Below are positions 6,944-9,075 of a DNA stretch of 9,075 nt, piece after piece; position 1 is the first letter of the stretch, and each line of letters starts with the position of its first letter. The notes below the pieces were generated by a model that worked only from the letters and a program-made list of their open reading frames with translations, made no database searches and had not been told where the DNA came from. Made by a program: the position numbers and the translations under genes. Origin of the DNA: Desulfobacterales bacterium (lineage in GTDB: Bacteria > Desulfobacterota > Desulfobacteria > Desulfobacterales > Desulfosalsimonadaceae); contig JAGTVF010000191.1 in assembly GCA_018224315.1 (NCBI GenBank), positions 1 through 9,075 on the forward strand. Direction: 5' to 3'.

Positions 6944-8680
6944 ATGGACAAAATTCTCCGCATCCAGATGGGGCCGGACCATCCCCCCAAAGCTGTAACA
7001 GAGCCCATCGGCGATTACGCCGGCTTTGGCGGCCGGGGCATGACATCGGCGGTGGTGGCCAAGGAGGTCCCGCCCCTGTGCCATCCCCTGGGCGCTGAAA
7101 ACAAGCTGGTCATCGCTCCGGGGCTGCTCAGCGGAAGCGCTGCCGCCATGTCCGGCCGGATTTCCGTGGGCTGCAAAAGCCCGCTGACCGGCGGCATCAA
7201 GGAGGCCAACTCCGGCGGCCAGGCTGCCCAGGTGCTGGGCCGGCTCGGGTATGCGGCCATTGTCCTGGAGGGAAAACCCGCAGAGGACAAACTCTACAAG
7301 CTCGTGGTCAACAAGGACGGCGTGGAAATCCTGCCGGCAGATGACCTGAAAATGCTCGGCAATTATGATGCCGTGGAAAAACTCACCGCAGAGCACGGCG
7401 ACAAGATCTGCTGTCTTTCCATCGGCCAGGCCGGAGAGATGAAGCTGGGGGCCGCCACAGTGGCGTGCACGGACATGGAACTGCGCCCCTCCCGGCATGC
7501 CGGCCGCGGCGGGGTCGGCGCGGTGATGGGCAGCAAGGGGATCAAGGCGATCGTGCTCGATGATTCAGGGCTGTCCATGCGTTCCCCCAAGGATCCCGAC
7601 AAGTTCAAGGAAGCCAACAAGGCTTTTGTGGCCGGCTTAAAGCAGCATCCGGTCACGGGCCAGGGTCTGCCCGCTTACGGCACCAATGTGCTGACCAACG
7701 TGGTCAACGAGGCAGGGGGCTATCCCACCTATAATTTTAAAATCGGCCGGTTTGACAAGGCTGCGGCCATCAGCGGCGAAACCCAGGCGGAAACCGAAAC
7801 CGCCCGGGGCGGCAAGGCCACCCACGGCTGTCACCGGGGATGCGTGATCCGCTGCTCCGGCACTTACATGGACAAGGACGGTCATTACCTCACAAAGCAG
7901 CCCGAGTATGAAACCGTGTGGGCCCACGGCGGCAACTGCGGCATTGACGACCTGGATTCCATTGCCATGCTCGACCGGCTTGATGACGATTTTGGACTCG
8001 ACACCATCGAAATGGGCGCCACCATCGGCGTGGCCATGGACGCGGGCCTGGCGGAATTCGGAGATGCAGCCAAAGCCATCGAACTGGTCAGGGAAGTGGG
8101 CAAGGGAACGCCCCTGGGCCGGATCCTGGGCTCGGGCGCGGGCGTAACCGGCAAGGTCTTTGGCGTGGAACGGGTGCCTGTGGTCAAAAACCAGTCCATG
8201 CCCGCCTATGATCCCCGGGCCGTTCAGGGAATGGGTGTGACCTATGCCACCTCCACCATGGGCGCAGACCACACGGCCGGATATGCGGTGACCGCCAATA
8301 TCCTGGGCGTGGGCGGCAGCGTGGACGCCCTGAAGCCCGAAGGCCAGATTGAGCTTTCGCGCAATCTCCAGATTGCCACAGCAGCCATTGATTCCACGGG
8401 CATGTGCCTGTTTATTGCGTTTGCCATCCTGGACCAGGAGGAAACCTTCCAGGCCCTGATTGACATGATCAACGCCTTTCACGGATTAAACTTCACAGGC
8501 GATGATGTCACGGAGATGGGCAAAAAAATCATGAAAATGGAGCGGGACTTTAACGAGCGCGCAGGCTTTGGTCCCAAAGACGACCGGCTGCCGGCTTACT
8601 TCCGCCAGGAAAAACTGGCGCCCCACAACATCACCTTCCAGGTCAGTGATGCGGACCTGGACACGGTATTTAACTTCTGA
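6944..8680 (+). CDS. Aldehyde ferredoxin oxidoreductase family protein (tungsten/molybdopterin)
   Basis: This 578-residue cytoplasmic oxidoreductase belongs to the AOR family, whose members use a bis-pyranopterin tungsten (sometimes molybdenum) centre and one [4Fe-4S] cluster to interconvert aldehydes and carboxylic acids with ferredoxin. The N-terminal domain (about 1-205) shows FGGRGM (28-33), GCKSPLTGG (76-84) and the pterin-binding RHAGRGGVGAVMGSKGIKAI (184-203). Cluster ligands are probably C296, C300 and C304 (GCHRGCVIRCS), with C488 in DSTGMC as the fourth. EYET (321-324) and the ADHTAGY segment (441-447) fall where family active-site residues lie. The first-to-second cysteine spacing is x3 rather than the x2 of Pyrococcus furiosus AOR, and the length is slightly below the usual 600 or so. 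No small iron-sulfur subunit or MoaD-like gene is recognised with confidence beside it. Family assignment is firm; the substrate is unknown, so no symbol is given. Confidence 0.95.
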   Translation: MDKILRIQMGPDHPPKAVTEPIGDYAGFGGRGMTSAVVAKEVPPLCHPLGAENKLVIAPGLLSGSAAAMSGRISVGCKSPLTGGIKEANSGGQAAQVLGRLGYAAIVLEGKPAEDKLYKLVVNKDGVEILPADDLKMLGNYDAVEKLTAEHGDKICCLSIGQAGEMKLGAATVACTDMELRPSRHAGRGGVGAVMGSKGIKAIVLDDSGLSMRSPKDPDKFKEANKAFVAGLKQHPVTGQGLPAYGTNVLTNVVNEAGGYPTYNFKIGRFDKAAAISGETQAETETARGGKATHGCHRGCVIRCSGTYMDKDGHYLTKQPEYETVWAHGGNCGIDDLDSIAMLDRLDDDFGLDTIEMGATIGVAMDAGLAEFGDAAKAIELVREVGKGTPLGRILGSGAGVTGKVFGVERVPVVKNQSMPAYDPRAVQGMGVTYATSTMGADHTAGYAVTANILGVGGSVDALKPEGQIELSRNLQIATAAIDSTGMCLFIAFAILDQEETFQALIDMINAFHGLNFTGDDVTEMGKKIMKMERDFNERAGFGPKDDRLPAYFRQEKLAPHNITFQVSDADLDTVFNF

Positions 8681-8704
8681 TCCCGGCAAACATGCGAAAA
8701 GGAC

Positions 8705-8757
8705 AAAAAAACGCGCCCCGGACGAAAAACCGCCTGTTTTCTCCGGGGCGTATTTGT
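8705..8757. terminator. Hairpin terminator after the AOR gene, possibly bidirectional
   Basis: A 9-bp perfect GC-rich stem (CGCCCCGGA at 8714-8722, TCCGGGGCG at 8742-8750) is extended inside by GAAAA (8724-8728) pairing with TTTTC. On the plus strand it is followed by TATTTGTT, a modest U-tract, 34 nt after the AOR stop. On the minus strand the A-run at 8705-8711 becomes a clean U-tract, so termination of leftward transcription would be stronger. Confidence 0.7.
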
Positions 8758-8781
8758 TGAAAAAAGGATCAGATTGCGCTT

Positions 8782-9075
8782 ATGACATCTGTTTTGGAGC
8801 CGTCCGTAGAAATGGTCATCACCGTGGCTGAATGCCGGCTTTCGCTCATGCGGCTTGTTTTCGGCTACGGCATTCGATTTGAGGTGCCGGCCGGCACACG
8901 GATCAGCGATTTTCTGCAGCAGGCCCTGTGCACGGATTCCAACTACATTCAAAATCGTATCCAGACCTTGTTTATGGACGGCCGGGCTGTGGACAGCCCG
9001 GAATCCGAAGAGATCCACAGTCCCTGCACCCTTGCGGTATCAGCGGCCATGCCCGGGGTATTCGGGGCCGCCTTC
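8782..9075 (+). CDS. Unrecognised protein, N-terminal 98 residues (runs off the right edge)
   Basis: The frame is open from a stop at 8758-8760 to the window end. The first ATG is at 8782, with only a weak GGA 13 nt upstream; an in-frame ATG at 8812 is an alternative. The 98 visible residues show no signal peptide or membrane segment. A middle part, YIQNRIQTLFMDGRAVDSPE (about 55-74), leads to CTLAVSAAMPGVFGAAF (82-98). The pattern of a short strand, a DGR turn and a terminal hydrophobic strand is reminiscent of beta-grasp proteins such as MoaD/ThiS, but this is a weak resemblance and the ending differs. GC-rich third positions agree with the neighbours, supporting real coding. It follows the AOR gene in the same direction, separated by the hairpin terminator, so it is probably transcribed separately. 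Function is unknown. Confidence 0.68.
   Translation, partial: MTSVLEPSVEMVITVAECRLSLMRLVFGYGIRFEVPAGTRISDFLQQALCTDSNYIQNRIQTLFMDGRAVDSPESEEIHSPCTLAVSAAMPGVFGAAF

Noticed and set aside
6712..7008. Minus-strand open frame with a protein-like stretch (MGNPEDVKKFMQMAGLQID)
   Set aside because: It overlaps the trmJ end and the AOR start, the protein-like part is only about 20 residues, and no family is recognised; most likely chance.
7637..8482. 281-codon minus-strand open frame inside the AOR gene
   Set aside because: Antisense to conserved AOR sequence, with a composition rich in H and G and no domain; a GC-bias shadow.
1..9075. CRISPR array, insertion sequence, phage or defence genes
   Set aside because: No regularly spaced repeats, no transposase-like frames and no terminal inverted repeats were seen; all large frames belong to core or metabolic families.

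Overview
The window looks like chromosomal DNA from an anaerobic Gram-negative bacterium, most plausibly a sulfate-reducing-type member of the Desulfobacterota (former Deltaproteobacteria). Four things point that way: a GC-rich sequence with ordinary bacterial ribosome binding sites; a lipoprotein-anchored tripartite RND pump, which implies an outer membrane; a molybdopterin aldehyde ferredoxin oxidoreductase (AOR), typical of anaerobes; and a LysR regulator resembling those found beside selenium-metabolism genes. The taxonomic call is inference.

Layout: (1) 1-338 is a non-coding stretch with a probable terminator for a gene beyond the left edge, followed by several perfect palindromes. (2) 339-1244 (+) is a LysR-type regulator. 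(3) 1304-5677 (-) is a two-gene RND efflux operon, an AcrA-like lipoprotein adaptor followed after 3 nt by an AcrB-like proton-driven transporter. It converges on lysR across a 59-bp gap. (4) 5678-6008 is a divergent intergenic region. (5) 6009-6803 (+) is trmJ, a SPOUT tRNA 2'-O-methyltransferase. (6) 6944-8680 (+) is a tungsten/molybdenum AOR-family enzyme with its own likely promoter and a strong Shine-Dalgarno, closed by a hairpin terminator. (7) 8782 to the right edge (+) is the start of a small unrecognised protein, cut off by the window.

The genes do not form one pathway. The adaptor and transporter clearly work together as a drug/solvent-type exporter and need an outer-membrane TolC-like channel encoded elsewhere. 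trmJ is housekeeping tRNA modification. The AOR stands as a single-gene unit with no electron-transfer subunit visible beside it. No CRISPR array, insertion sequence, tRNA or rRNA was seen. The less ordinary points are the C-x3-C-x3-C cluster motif of the AOR, the unidentified gene after it, and the dense dyad symmetry upstream of lysR. I see no clear evidence of an undescribed multi-gene system here.
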